Source of the DNA: Gammaproteobacteria bacterium | GTDB lineage: Bacteria; Pseudomonadota; Gammaproteobacteria; SURF-13 | Assembly: GCA_023381235.1 (NCBI GenBank) | Contig: JAMCTV010000143.1 | Coordinates: forward strand, 1 to 6,443 | DNA: 6,443 nucleotides | Reading direction: 5' to 3' | Shown here: positions 1-5,359 of the stretch, piece after piece | Position numbering within the stretch: position 1 is the stretch's first letter | Layout of the letters: each line of letters begins with the position of its first letter | The notes under the pieces: generated by a model | The model's database searches: none | Seen by the model: only the letters and a program-made list of their open reading frames with translations | What the model was told of the DNA's origin: nothing | Position numbers and translations under genes: made by a program

Positions 1-62
1 GTGTTGACCAGGTCGAGAGCGAGGTTTTCTGCAATAAAAGCAAAGTCTTGTTTGGATGTCAT
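1..62 (-). CDS. Partial N-terminus of a probable ABATE/CGNR zinc-finger protein
   Basis: On the minus strand an ATG at 62-60 opens a frame of 20 codons that runs off the left edge. It reads MTSKQDFAFIAENLALDLVN. The LALDLVN(T) stretch is what one expects near the start of ABATE-domain proteins (putative stress-induced transcription regulators), which carry a C-terminal CGNR zinc-binding motif. That C-terminal part lies outside the window. No strong Shine-Dalgarno sequence is visible before the ATG. The gene diverges from the VOC/flavin-oxidoreductase pair across a 124-base AT-rich gap, a common layout for a regulator and its target, so it may control that pair (inference). Identification rests on about 20 residues and is moderate at best. 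Confidence 0.55.
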   Translation of the reverse strand, partial: MTSKQDFAFIAENLALDLVN

Positions 63-94
63 GGCGCGAGTCCGACTAACCAACAAAATAACTA

Positions 95-123
95 TTGACA
101 GGTTATAATACCCTATGTTTAAC
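95..123 (+). promoter_or_regulatory. Candidate sigma-70 promoter for the VOC/oxidoreductase unit
   Basis: A perfect -35 box TTGACA (95-100) is followed after 17 bases by TTTAAC (118-123), which matches 4 of 6 positions of the -10 consensus. Transcription would start near 130, giving a leader of nearly 60 bases. A perfect TATAAT (104-109) also lies here, only 3 bases after TTGACA, so the two cannot pair with each other. TATAAT could serve another start, but its upstream -35 match is poor. On the other strand TATTAT or TATAAC in the same stretch could serve the divergent regulator gene. The whole gap 63-186 is much more AT-rich than the flanking genes. AGGTTATA occurs twice (100-107 and 143-150) and could be operator half-sites. 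Confidence 0.4.
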
Positions 124-174
124 TATCTAAATACTGTTTTAAAGGTTATATCGTTTAATCCTGACAAACCAAAT

Positions 175-181
175 AAGGAGG
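175..181 (+). promoter_or_regulatory. Ribosome binding site that fixes the VOC gene start
   Basis: AAGGAGG lies 5 bases before the ATG at 187, a near-ideal Shine-Dalgarno sequence. It favours this start over the in-frame ATG at 115, which lacks such a site and would add 24 residues outside the domain. Confidence 0.85.
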
Positions 182-186
182 ACATT

Positions 187-642
187 ATGCATGCTCATCA
201 TACCCTAGAAACCGGCCATATAGGCCTCAACGTCAGCGACATCCAGCGCTCCAAGAAATTTTATCAGGAGGTTTTTGGTTTCCAGATATTGAAGGAATCA
301 CTGCAAGCCGGGCGCGAATGGGCTTTTTTAAGCAACGGCGACAAGCTGCCCATTACGCTCTGGCAGCAGAGTAAGGGTTACTTTGAAAAGGCCCGGCCGG
401 GTCTGCATCATCTGTCGTTTCAGGTGCCGGACATGGATATGGTGAAGGAATTTGAGAAAAAACTGATGGCGCTCAACGTGACTTTCCAATACGACGGTGT
501 GGTGCCGCACAGCGAAGGCGCGCAATCGGGCGGCATCTTTTTTGAAGACCCCGACGGCATACGCCTGGAGATTTACGCGCCTGGCGGCGCAGAAGGGTGC
601 CAGGCGCCCACACCCGGCGCTCCATCCTGCGGCTTTTTCTAA
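187..642 (+). CDS. VOC family (glyoxalase/bleomycin resistance/dioxygenase fold) protein
   Basis: This 151-aa protein is a single vicinal-oxygen-chelate domain made of two beta-alpha-beta-beta-beta halves. The first half begins at HIGLNVSDIQRSKKFY (residues 11-26), followed by EVFGF (28-32). The second begins at GLHHLSFQVPDMD (72-84) and ends with FEDPDGIRLEIYAP (119-132), the usual closing motif. H11, H75 and E128 sit where VOC enzymes place metal ligands, so a metal-dependent lyase, dioxygenase or thiol-transfer activity is plausible, but the substrate cannot be read from sequence. After the fold comes a Gly/Pro/Ala-rich tail with two cysteines (C138, C148) ending in CGFF. The start is set by the strong AAGGAGG at 175-181. 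The flavin-type oxidoreductase gene begins 7 bases after the stop, so the two are probably cotranscribed. Family assignment is firm; function is open. Confidence 0.9.
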   Translation: MHAHHTLETGHIGLNVSDIQRSKKFYQEVFGFQILKESLQAGREWAFLSNGDKLPITLWQQSKGYFEKARPGLHHLSFQVPDMDMVKEFEKKLMALNVTFQYDGVVPHSEGAQSGGIFFEDPDGIRLEIYAPGGAEGCQAPTPGAPSCGFF

Positions 643-649
643 AGCATCC

Positions 650-1534
650 ATGTACCACCACGGCGAATTGGAGGTGCAGGCCCGCGCGGGGGTGCAGCAC
701 CAAGCCGGCCGCGTTGGGAAGATGATAGGCGCGGAGATGCCGCTGGCGGCGCAGGAATTTCTGCGCCGCCAGCCCTTTGCAGTGCTGAGCAGTGTGGACG
801 CGCAGGGCCGGGTATGGGTTTCCATACTCACCGGTAGGCCAGGTTTTATGCGTGCCACAGATGAACACACAGTGGCGATAGAGGGTCTGCCGCTCAGTCA
901 CGATCCCTTGCGTGAGAATCTACAGGCCGATCCTAATATCGGCATGCTGGTAATAGAGTTCGCCACACGCAAGCGGATGCGGATAAACGGCAAGGGCGAG
1001 CTGCGGGATGATGGCGTCGTGATTTACGCGGAACAGGTCTATTCCAACTGTCCGAAATATATCCAGGCCCGTGAATGGGAGTTTGCGCAAACGGTGGCGA
1101 CACCGGCCATGGTGCAACGGAATGATGTACTTAATGCGGCGCAGCAGGTTTGGATTCAACAGGCCGATACGTTTTTTATAGGCAGTTTTTACCCTGATGG
1201 CGGCACGGACGCCTCGCACCGCGGCGGCAATCCTGGCTTTGTAAAAATAGTGGATGAGAAAACGCTGCTGTGGCCGGACTATATCGGCAACAACATGTTC
1301 AACACGCTGGGCAATATCACGGCCTATCCACGAGCAGGTTTATTGTTTGTGGACTTTGCCAACGGCCGCACCCTGCAACTGACAGGTACGGCAAAAATCA
1401 TTTGGGATGCACCGGCAAACTTTCCGGGTGCGCAGCGGCTGGTGGAGTTTGCTGTCAACGAGGTGGTTGAAACTGCAAATGCCTTGCCCTTACAGTGGTT
1501 TTTCCAGGGCTACTCTCCATATAACCCCGGTTAG
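650..1534 (+). CDS. Pyridoxamine 5'-phosphate oxidase superfamily (FMN-binding split barrel) protein
   Basis: This 294-aa cytosolic protein belongs to the PNPOx-like FMN-binding split-barrel superfamily. Its length suggests two barrel units. The first is around residues 31-130, with FLRRQPFAVLSSVDAQGRVWVS at 37-58. The second is around 165-255, with the family-typical segments GGTDASHRGGNPGFVKI (184-200) and PDYIGNNMFNTLGNI (209-223). YSNCPKYIQ (131-139) lies between them. Members probably bind FMN or another flavin and carry out redox chemistry; the substrate is unknown, and it is not expected to be the vitamin B6 enzyme PdxH, which is about 220 aa. The ATG at 650 is chosen because MYHHGE resembles the usual N-terminus and follows the VOC stop by 7 bases. 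The frame is open further upstream, but only as a shadow inside the VOC gene. The Shine-Dalgarno match is weak, so translational coupling is likely. The stop lies 2 bases from the convergent asparagine-synthetase-type gene. Confidence 0.88.
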   Translation: MYHHGELEVQARAGVQHQAGRVGKMIGAEMPLAAQEFLRRQPFAVLSSVDAQGRVWVSILTGRPGFMRATDEHTVAIEGLPLSHDPLRENLQADPNIGMLVIEFATRKRMRINGKGELRDDGVVIYAEQVYSNCPKYIQAREWEFAQTVATPAMVQRNDVLNAAQQVWIQQADTFFIGSFYPDGGTDASHRGGNPGFVKIVDEKTLLWPDYIGNNMFNTLGNITAYPRAGLLFVDFANGRTLQLTGTAKIIWDAPANFPGAQRLVEFAVNEVVETANALPLQWFFQGYSPYNPG

Positions 1535-1536
1535 GA

Positions 1537-3309
1537 TCAATCTACGTTCGACTGTAGCCAGTACTCCAGCAGCGCGAGGTGCCACAGCTTGCTGCCGTTG
1601 AGCGGCGTCATGTGCTGCTCCGGGGCGGCAAGTAGTTTTTCGACATAGGGGCGCCGAAGCAGGCCGCGCTGACGGCAGGCTTCGGAATTCAACACCTCGC
1701 GCATGAAGTTCAGGAATTCGCCGCGCACGTATTTCAGCGCGGGCATGGGAAAGTAGCCCTTGGGGCGGTCTATCACTGTGTCGGGCAATAATCCGCGCGC
1801 GATGGTTTTCAATGGATGCTTGCCCCCGTCTTTCAATTTCAATTCCGGCGGCATGCTCAAGGCCAGCTCCGCCAATTCGTGATCGAGGAACGGTACGCGC
1901 GCCTCCAGCCCCCAGGCCATGGTCATGTTGTCCACGCGCTTGACGGGATCGTCCACGATCAGCGTAGTGGCATCCATGCGCAGCACGCGATCCATGAAAG
2001 TATCGGCGCCTGGCTCGGCGAGCAGTGTTTCGATCAACCTGGATGTGTGATCGGCGCCGTGATAATCAGGCGTGACGGTTTCCAGGAACTCCTGGTGGGT
2101 GCGGTCGAAATAATGTTTGCGGAAGCGCTCCAGATCGCTGCCTTGCTCGGCCTGCATCAGCGGATACCAGAAATAGCCGCCGAATACTTCATCGGCGCCT
2201 TGTCCGCTCTGCACGACTTTGACCTCTTTCGACACGCGCTCGGCCAGCAGATAAAACGCCACCGCGTCCTGCGCCACCATCGGTTCGGACATGTTGCGCA
2301 TGCACTCCGGCAGGCACGCCAGCACTTCACCGTTGGGAATCAAAAAACGCTGATGCTGCGTGGCGTAACGCGCGGCGACCTGATCGGAATATTCAAACTC
2401 GCTGCCTTTTTCCTGAGCCACGTCTTCAAAGCCGATGGAGAAGGTTCGCAGATTCTTCTGCCCCGCCTCGGCAAGCAGCGCGACAATCAGGCTGGAATCG
2501 AGCCCGCCGGAGAGCAGCACGCCCACCGGCACGTCGGCGATCAGGCGGCGTTTTTCCACCGCCTCGCGCAGCTTTCGATGCACGGCTGCTATCCATTCCG
2601 TTTCGGTTTTCGGCTGCACCGGGCGCTCTGCCTTAAGTTCCCAATAACGGCGCGTGGCGCTGTGGCCTTGAGCATCCACGGCCATAGTGGTCGCGGGGGC
2701 GAGCTTGCGCAGGCCTTGTAAAATCGTGCGTGGCGCAGGGATGACCGCGTGCAGCGTAAGCTGATGGTGCAGCGCGACGGGATCAATGCGCGTATCCACA
2801 CCGCCTGCGGCGATCAACGCCTGCGTGGTGGAGGCGAAGCGGAAATAATTTTGGGTGTGGTTGTAATACAACGGCTTTATCCCCAAGCGGTCGCGCGCGA
2901 GGAACAGCGATTGTTTTTTTGCGTCCCAAATGGCGAAGGCAAACATGCCGTGCAGCTGTTCCACGCAGCGCTCGCCCCAGGCGGCATAGGCTTTGATAAT
3001 GACCTCGGTGTCGCCGCCGGAAAAAAATGTATAACCACGCGATTGTAATTCCGCGCGCAACGTTTGGTAATTGTAAATCGTGCCGTTGAATACGATGCTG
3101 AGACCCAGGGCTTCATCCGCCATGGGCTGGTGCGAGCGCTGTGACAAATCTATGATGGCGAGCCGCCGGTGGCCGAAGGCGAGCGGGCCGTCACTGTAAA
3201 ATCCGCTGTCGTCCGGACCGCGCCGCTCCAGCGCCTGCATCATGCGCCGCACCGCCGCCAAGTCGAGGGCGGCGTTATCCAGCCGCAACTCGCCGCTAAT
3301 CCCGCACAC
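1537..3309 (-). CDS. asnB: Asparagine-synthetase-type amidotransferase, probably N-acetylglutaminylglutamine amidotransferase
   Basis: This complete 590-aa class II glutamine amidotransferase hydrolyses glutamine in its N-terminal domain and passes ammonia to an ATP-activated carboxylate in its C-terminal domain. Cys2 is the nucleophile (MCGISGE), with GHRRL (46-50), NGTIYN (75-80) and GGDTE (98-102) in the glutamine pocket. The synthetase domain has the pyrophosphate loop SGGLDSS (267-273) and GQGADE (369-374). The stretches STFSIGFED-like TFSIGFED (289-296), VDDPVKRVDNMTMAWGLEAR (452-471), DRPKGYFPMPALK (514-526) and TPLNGSKLW (568-576) fit the subfamily that amidates N-acetylglutaminylglutamine to the osmoprotectant NAGGN (called asnO in Sinorhizobium, often annotated asnB) better than ordinary asparagine synthetase. 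This is judged from remembered family features. Translation starts at a GTG immediately followed by the essential Cys codon; the ribosome site is weak. The usual partners, the ATP-grasp/GNAT synthetase and an M42-type peptidase, are not adjacent. Amidotransferase class is certain; the NAGGN substrate is likely. Confidence 0.9.
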   Translation of the reverse strand: MCGISGELRLDNAALDLAAVRRMMQALERRGPDDSGFYSDGPLAFGHRRLAIIDLSQRSHQPMADEALGLSIVFNGTIYNYQTLRAELQSRGYTFFSGGDTEVIIKAYAAWGERCVEQLHGMFAFAIWDAKKQSLFLARDRLGIKPLYYNHTQNYFRFASTTQALIAAGGVDTRIDPVALHHQLTLHAVIPAPRTILQGLRKLAPATTMAVDAQGHSATRRYWELKAERPVQPKTETEWIAAVHRKLREAVEKRRLIADVPVGVLLSGGLDSSLIVALLAEAGQKNLRTFSIGFEDVAQEKGSEFEYSDQVAARYATQHQRFLIPNGEVLACLPECMRNMSEPMVAQDAVAFYLLAERVSKEVKVVQSGQGADEVFGGYFWYPLMQAEQGSDLERFRKHYFDRTHQEFLETVTPDYHGADHTSRLIETLLAEPGADTFMDRVLRMDATTLIVDDPVKRVDNMTMAWGLEARVPFLDHELAELALSMPPELKLKDGGKHPLKTIARGLLPDTVIDRPKGYFPMPALKYVRGEFLNFMREVLNSEACRQRGLLRRPYVEKLLAAPEQHMTPLNGSKLWHLALLEYWLQSNVD

Positions 3310-3333
3310 GGATCGGGGACTTTGTCTGTTGCA

Positions 3334-3362
3334 TTGTCAGACGCGCTGCATTACTCTCTAAC
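3334..3362 (+). promoter_or_regulatory. Candidate promoter for the small membrane peptide and PuuD-like gene
   Basis: TTGTCA (3334-3339, 5 of 6 consensus) is separated by 17 bases from TCTAAC (3357-3362, 4 of 6). It lies in the 98-base gap between the divergent amidotransferase gene and the 30-codon frame, and would give a leader of about 40 bases. CTGCA occurs three times in the gap (3346, 3364, 3374). On the minus strand only TTGACG (3386-3381) stands out as a -35 for the amidotransferase gene, with no good -10. Confidence 0.35.
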
Positions 3363-3407
3363 GCTGCACCCATCTGCAGTCGTCAACCTTAATGAGGATG
3401 AACATAT

Positions 3408-3500
3408 ATGAAGAATCCGCTTGATTCGATTACCGGAACGATTATATCAGGCCTGGTGCTGATGGTGATTCTGACATTCATCGTCAATGCCCTTGTGTAA
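3408..3500 (+). CDS. Small single-span membrane protein, 30 aa, unknown function
   Basis: An ATG at 3408 opens a 30-codon frame ending in TAA at 3498-3500. The product has a short polar N-terminus (MKNPLDSITG) followed by an unbroken hydrophobic stretch from about residue 11 to 30 (TIISGLVLMVILTFIVNALV), long enough for one membrane helix. GAGGA at 3394-3398, 9 bases before the ATG, is a reasonable ribosome site, and a candidate promoter lies just upstream. The PuuD-like four-helix membrane protein begins 50 bases later on the same strand, so the peptide may be a small partner or regulator of it (inference). I do not recognise a named family. Support comes from the ribosome site, the coherent transmembrane composition and the placement in an otherwise gene-free gap. 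Confidence 0.6.
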   Translation: MKNPLDSITGTIISGLVLMVILTFIVNALV

Positions 3501-3510
3501 CATTCACTGT

Positions 3511-3534
3511 AACGCCCACTAAAGCGCCCACTAA
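3511..3534 (+). repeat. Tandem 12-bp direct repeat, two copies plus a degenerate third
   Basis: AACGCCCACTAA (3511-3522) is followed directly by AGCGCCCACTAA (3523-3534), differing at one of 12 positions. The preceding 12 bases (3499-3510, AACATTCACTGT) match the first copy at 7 of 12 positions and may be a decayed copy. The repeat lies between the small membrane peptide gene and the ribosome site of the PuuD-like gene. It could be simple slippage or a binding site in the messenger or DNA. Confidence 0.7.
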
Positions 3535-3550
3535 CAAGAGGAATTAAATC

Positions 3551-4051
3551 ATGGAAAACGAATGGGTACCGCTCATCTCACGCTGGATACATTTCCTGGC
3601 GGGCATTACCTGGATCGGCCTGCTCTATTATTTCAACCTAGTGCAAGCCCCCGCGATGGCGGCGGCCAACGCCGACCAGGGCGGCCCGGGCGGCGCGGGT
3701 ATCACCAAATATGTGCTGCCGCGCGCGCTGCTGTGGTTCCGCTGGGCGGCGCTGGCCACCTGGCTCGCGGGCGCGGCGTTGCTGGGCGAGCGTTTTGTGC
3801 CGGCTTTTACCTTGCAGGGCGATGACGCCGTTATCGGCATCGGCGCCTGGCTCGGCACCATCATGTTGTTCAACGTGTGGGGCTTGATCTGGCCGAATCA
3901 GAAAAAGGTGCTGGGACTGAAGCCGGCTACCGACCAGGAAAAGGCCAAGGCGCGCCGCGTGGCGTTTCTGACCTCGCGCGTCAACACCGCGCTGTCCATT
4001 CCCATGCTGTTTTTCATGGCATCGTCGTCACACGCCGTAGGAGTTTTTTAG
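3551..4051 (+). CDS. PuuD-like (urate hydroxylase N-domain family) four-helix membrane protein
   Basis: This 166-aa integral membrane protein has four predicted helices at about residues 7-29, 57-79, 95-115 and 143-160. The segments RWIHFLAGITWIGLLYYFN (11-29), WFRWAALATW (62-71), NVWGLIWPNQKKVLG (108-122) and SRVNTALSIPMLFFM (142-156) fit the membrane domain of the urate hydroxylase PuuD / Urate_ox_N family. Short members of this family are sometimes labelled 'antitermination protein NusG' in databases, which the membrane topology contradicts. The full-length enzyme has additional helices and a C-terminal cytochrome c domain; no CXXCH haem motif is present here. His14 in helix 1 is a possible cofactor ligand (inference). 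The start is supported by AGAGGA about 8 bases upstream. No purine-degradation gene is in the window, so urate oxidation is doubtful. It probably forms a unit with the 30-aa peptide upstream. Confidence 0.75.
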   Translation: MENEWVPLISRWIHFLAGITWIGLLYYFNLVQAPAMAAANADQGGPGGAGITKYVLPRALLWFRWAALATWLAGAALLGERFVPAFTLQGDDAVIGIGAWLGTIMLFNVWGLIWPNQKKVLGLKPATDQEKAKARRVAFLTSRVNTALSIPMLFFMASSSHAVGVF

Positions 4052-4083
4052 CAGACCTGCATGGGACGGGCTTTGCTTACCCG

Positions 4084-4112
4084 TTGACAGCGGAAACGCT
4101 ATAATAATAGTT
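4084..4112 (+). promoter_or_regulatory. Candidate promoter upstream of argD
   Basis: A perfect TTGACA (4084-4089) is followed after 17 bases by AATAGT (4107-4112, 4 of 6 consensus). A perfect TATAAT lies between them (4100-4105), but only 10 bases from TTGACA; if that is the real -10, its -35 is poor (TTACCC at 4077-4082). Either way transcription would begin around 4112-4119, just ahead of the terminator hairpin, so the argDF message would start with that hairpin. AGCG-GAAA-CGCT (4089-4100) is a small inverted repeat within the region. Confidence 0.45.
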
Positions 4113-4127
4113 TTGCAGGCTGATAGT

Positions 4128-4162
4128 GGCAGCCCCGTCTCTGGGGCTGCCATTTTCTTTTT
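4128..4162 (+). terminator. Strong intrinsic terminator, possible argD attenuator
   Basis: GGCAGCCCC (4128-4136) and GGGGCTGCC (4143-4151) form a perfect 9-bp GC-rich stem with a 6-base loop. It extends by T4127-A4152, a G-T wobble and A4125-T4154. TTTTCTTTTT (4153-4162) follows, the classic rho-independent layout. It ends 17 bases before the argD ATG and begins 76 bases after the PuuD-like stop. It may terminate the upstream unit, attenuate argD, or both. GGCTG (4118-4122) can pair with CAGCC (4130-4134) in the 5' arm, a weak possible anti-terminator. Confidence 0.85.
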
Positions 4163-4179
4163 GCGGAACGGAATTTGGC

Positions 4180-5358
4180 ATGACTGATTTTTTAATGAGC
4201 ACGCACAGCCGCCTGCCCGTGGCCTTCGATCACGGCAGGGGCGCGTGGCTGTGGGATACACAAGGCAAAAAATATCTCGACGCGATCGCCGGGATTGCGG
4301 TGTGCGGCTTGGGCCACGCCCACCCAGCGGTGGCCGAGGCCCTGTGCGCGCAAGCGCAACGGCTGCTGCATACCTCAAACGTCTATCGCATCACCAAACA
4401 GGAAGAGTTGGGCGCGCAACTCACGCGCGTCTCCGGCATGGACAAGGCGTTTTTCTGCAACTCTGGCGCGGAGGCGAACGAGGCCGCGATCAAGCTCGCG
4501 CGGCTGCACGGGCATCGCAAAAATATCGCCGTGCCAGCCATCATCGTCATGGAAGGCAGCTTTCACGGACGCACGCTCGCCACGTTGACCGCCACCGGCA
4601 ATAAAAAAATACAGGCCGGATTCGAGCCGCTGGTGCAGGGCTTCGTGCGCGCGCCATATAATGACATCGGGGCATTAAACCGCATCGCGCAGAAAAATCC
4701 CGACATCGCCGCTGTGCTGGTGGAGCCGGTGCAGGGCGAGGGTGGGATACAGATACCGGATGACGATTACCTCGCCGCCATACGCGCCGTGTGCAACGAG
4801 CGCGGCTGGCTCATGATGCTGGACGAGGTGCAGACCGGCATGTGCCGCACCGGCAAGTGGTTTGCCTTTCAGCATACCGGCGTGACGCCCGATGTGATGA
4901 CGCTGGCCAAGAGCCTCGGCAACGGCGTGCCCATAGGCGCATGCCTCGCGCGCGGCACGGCGGCGGAACTGTTCCAGCCCGGCAGTCACGCCACCACCTT
5001 CGGCGGCAATCCTCTGGTGTGCAGCGCCGCGCTCGCCGTGGTGAAGACGTTGGAGCAGGAAAAGCTGGACGAGCGCGCTGCCCTGCTTGGTGCGCGCATG
5101 CTGGCCGGATTCGCCCGCGCGCTGGAGGGGCTGAACCACGTGACCGCGATACGCGGCAAGGGCCTGATGATCGGTATCGAACTGGATCGCCCTTGCGCCG
5201 ATCTGGTGCAGCGAGCGCTGGCGCAAGGCTTGCTGATTAACGTCACCGCCGAGCGCGTGGTGCGCCTGCTGCCGCCGCTCGTCATCAGCGAAACCGAGGC
5301 GGATCAGATCGTCGCGGGCGTCAGTGGGCTGATTAAAGGTTTCGCCAAGGCGGCATAA
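4180..5358 (+). CDS. argD: Acetylornithine aminotransferase
   Basis: This 392-aa cytosolic PLP enzyme of class III (fold type I) aminotransferases converts N-acetylglutamate semialdehyde plus glutamate to N-acetylornithine in arginine synthesis; some homologues also act on succinyl-diaminopimelate for lysine. Visible motifs are [13 protein letters not shown] (93-105, phosphate-binding turn), [16 protein letters not shown] (126-141), [10 protein letters not shown] (180-189), [13 protein letters not shown] (213-225, with Asp215 contacting the PLP ring nitrogen) and [14 protein letters not shown] (241-254), where Lys244 forms the internal aldimine. TTFGGNP (272-278) and the C-terminal VRLLPPL (361-367) also fit. 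Length is normal for ArgD. The ATG at 4180 follows ACGGAA by 6 bases. An upstream in-frame GTG at 4126 would translate the terminator stem and add 18 non-homologous residues, so it is rejected. argF follows after one base, giving an argDF operon. The preceding terminator hairpin suggests attenuation. Confidence 0.95.
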   Translation: MTDFLMSTHSRLPVAFDHGRGAWLWDTQGKKYLDAIAGIAVCGLGHAHPAVAEALCAQAQRLLHTSNVYRITKQEELGAQLTRVSGMDKAFFCNSGAEANEAAIKLARLHGHRKNIAVPAIIVMEGSFHGRTLATLTATGNKKIQAGFEPLVQGFVRAPYNDIGALNRIAQKNPDIAAVLVEPVQGEGGIQIPDDDYLAAIRAVCNERGWLMMLDEVQTGMCRTGKWFAFQHTGVTPDVMTLAKSLGNGVPIGACLARGTAAELFQPGSHATTFGGNPLVCSAALAVVKTLEQEKLDERAALLGARMLAGFARALEGLNHVTAIRGKGLMIGIELDRPCADLVQRALAQGLLINVTAERVVRLLPPLVISETEADQIVAGVSGLIKGFAKAA

Positions 5359-5359
5359 C

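Noticed and set aside
95..109. TTGACA and TATAAT together as one promoter
   Set aside because: They are only 3 bases apart, far from the 16-18 required. At most one belongs to a given promoter.
115..186. Upstream ATG at 115 as start of the VOC gene
   Set aside because: It has no ribosome site, lies within promoter-like AT-rich DNA, and adds 24 residues outside the VOC fold. The ATG at 187 has AAGGAGG.
1816..2721. 301-codon open frame on the plus strand, antisense to the amidotransferase gene
   Set aside because: It lies wholly within a strongly conserved gene on the other strand. Its product is rich in His, Gln, Arg and Ala with no recognisable domain, typical of an antisense shadow.
4061..4087. 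Eight-codon frame (MGRALLTR) with two Arg codons as an arginine leader peptide for argD
   Set aside because: It has no properly placed ribosome site, and it lies upstream of or overlapping the candidate -35 box, so it would not be on a transcript from that promoter. Two Arg codons in eight is not convincing.
4126..4179. GTG at 4126 as an extended argD start
   Set aside because: The extra 18 residues would be encoded by the terminator stem and U-tract and do not match ArgD N-termini.
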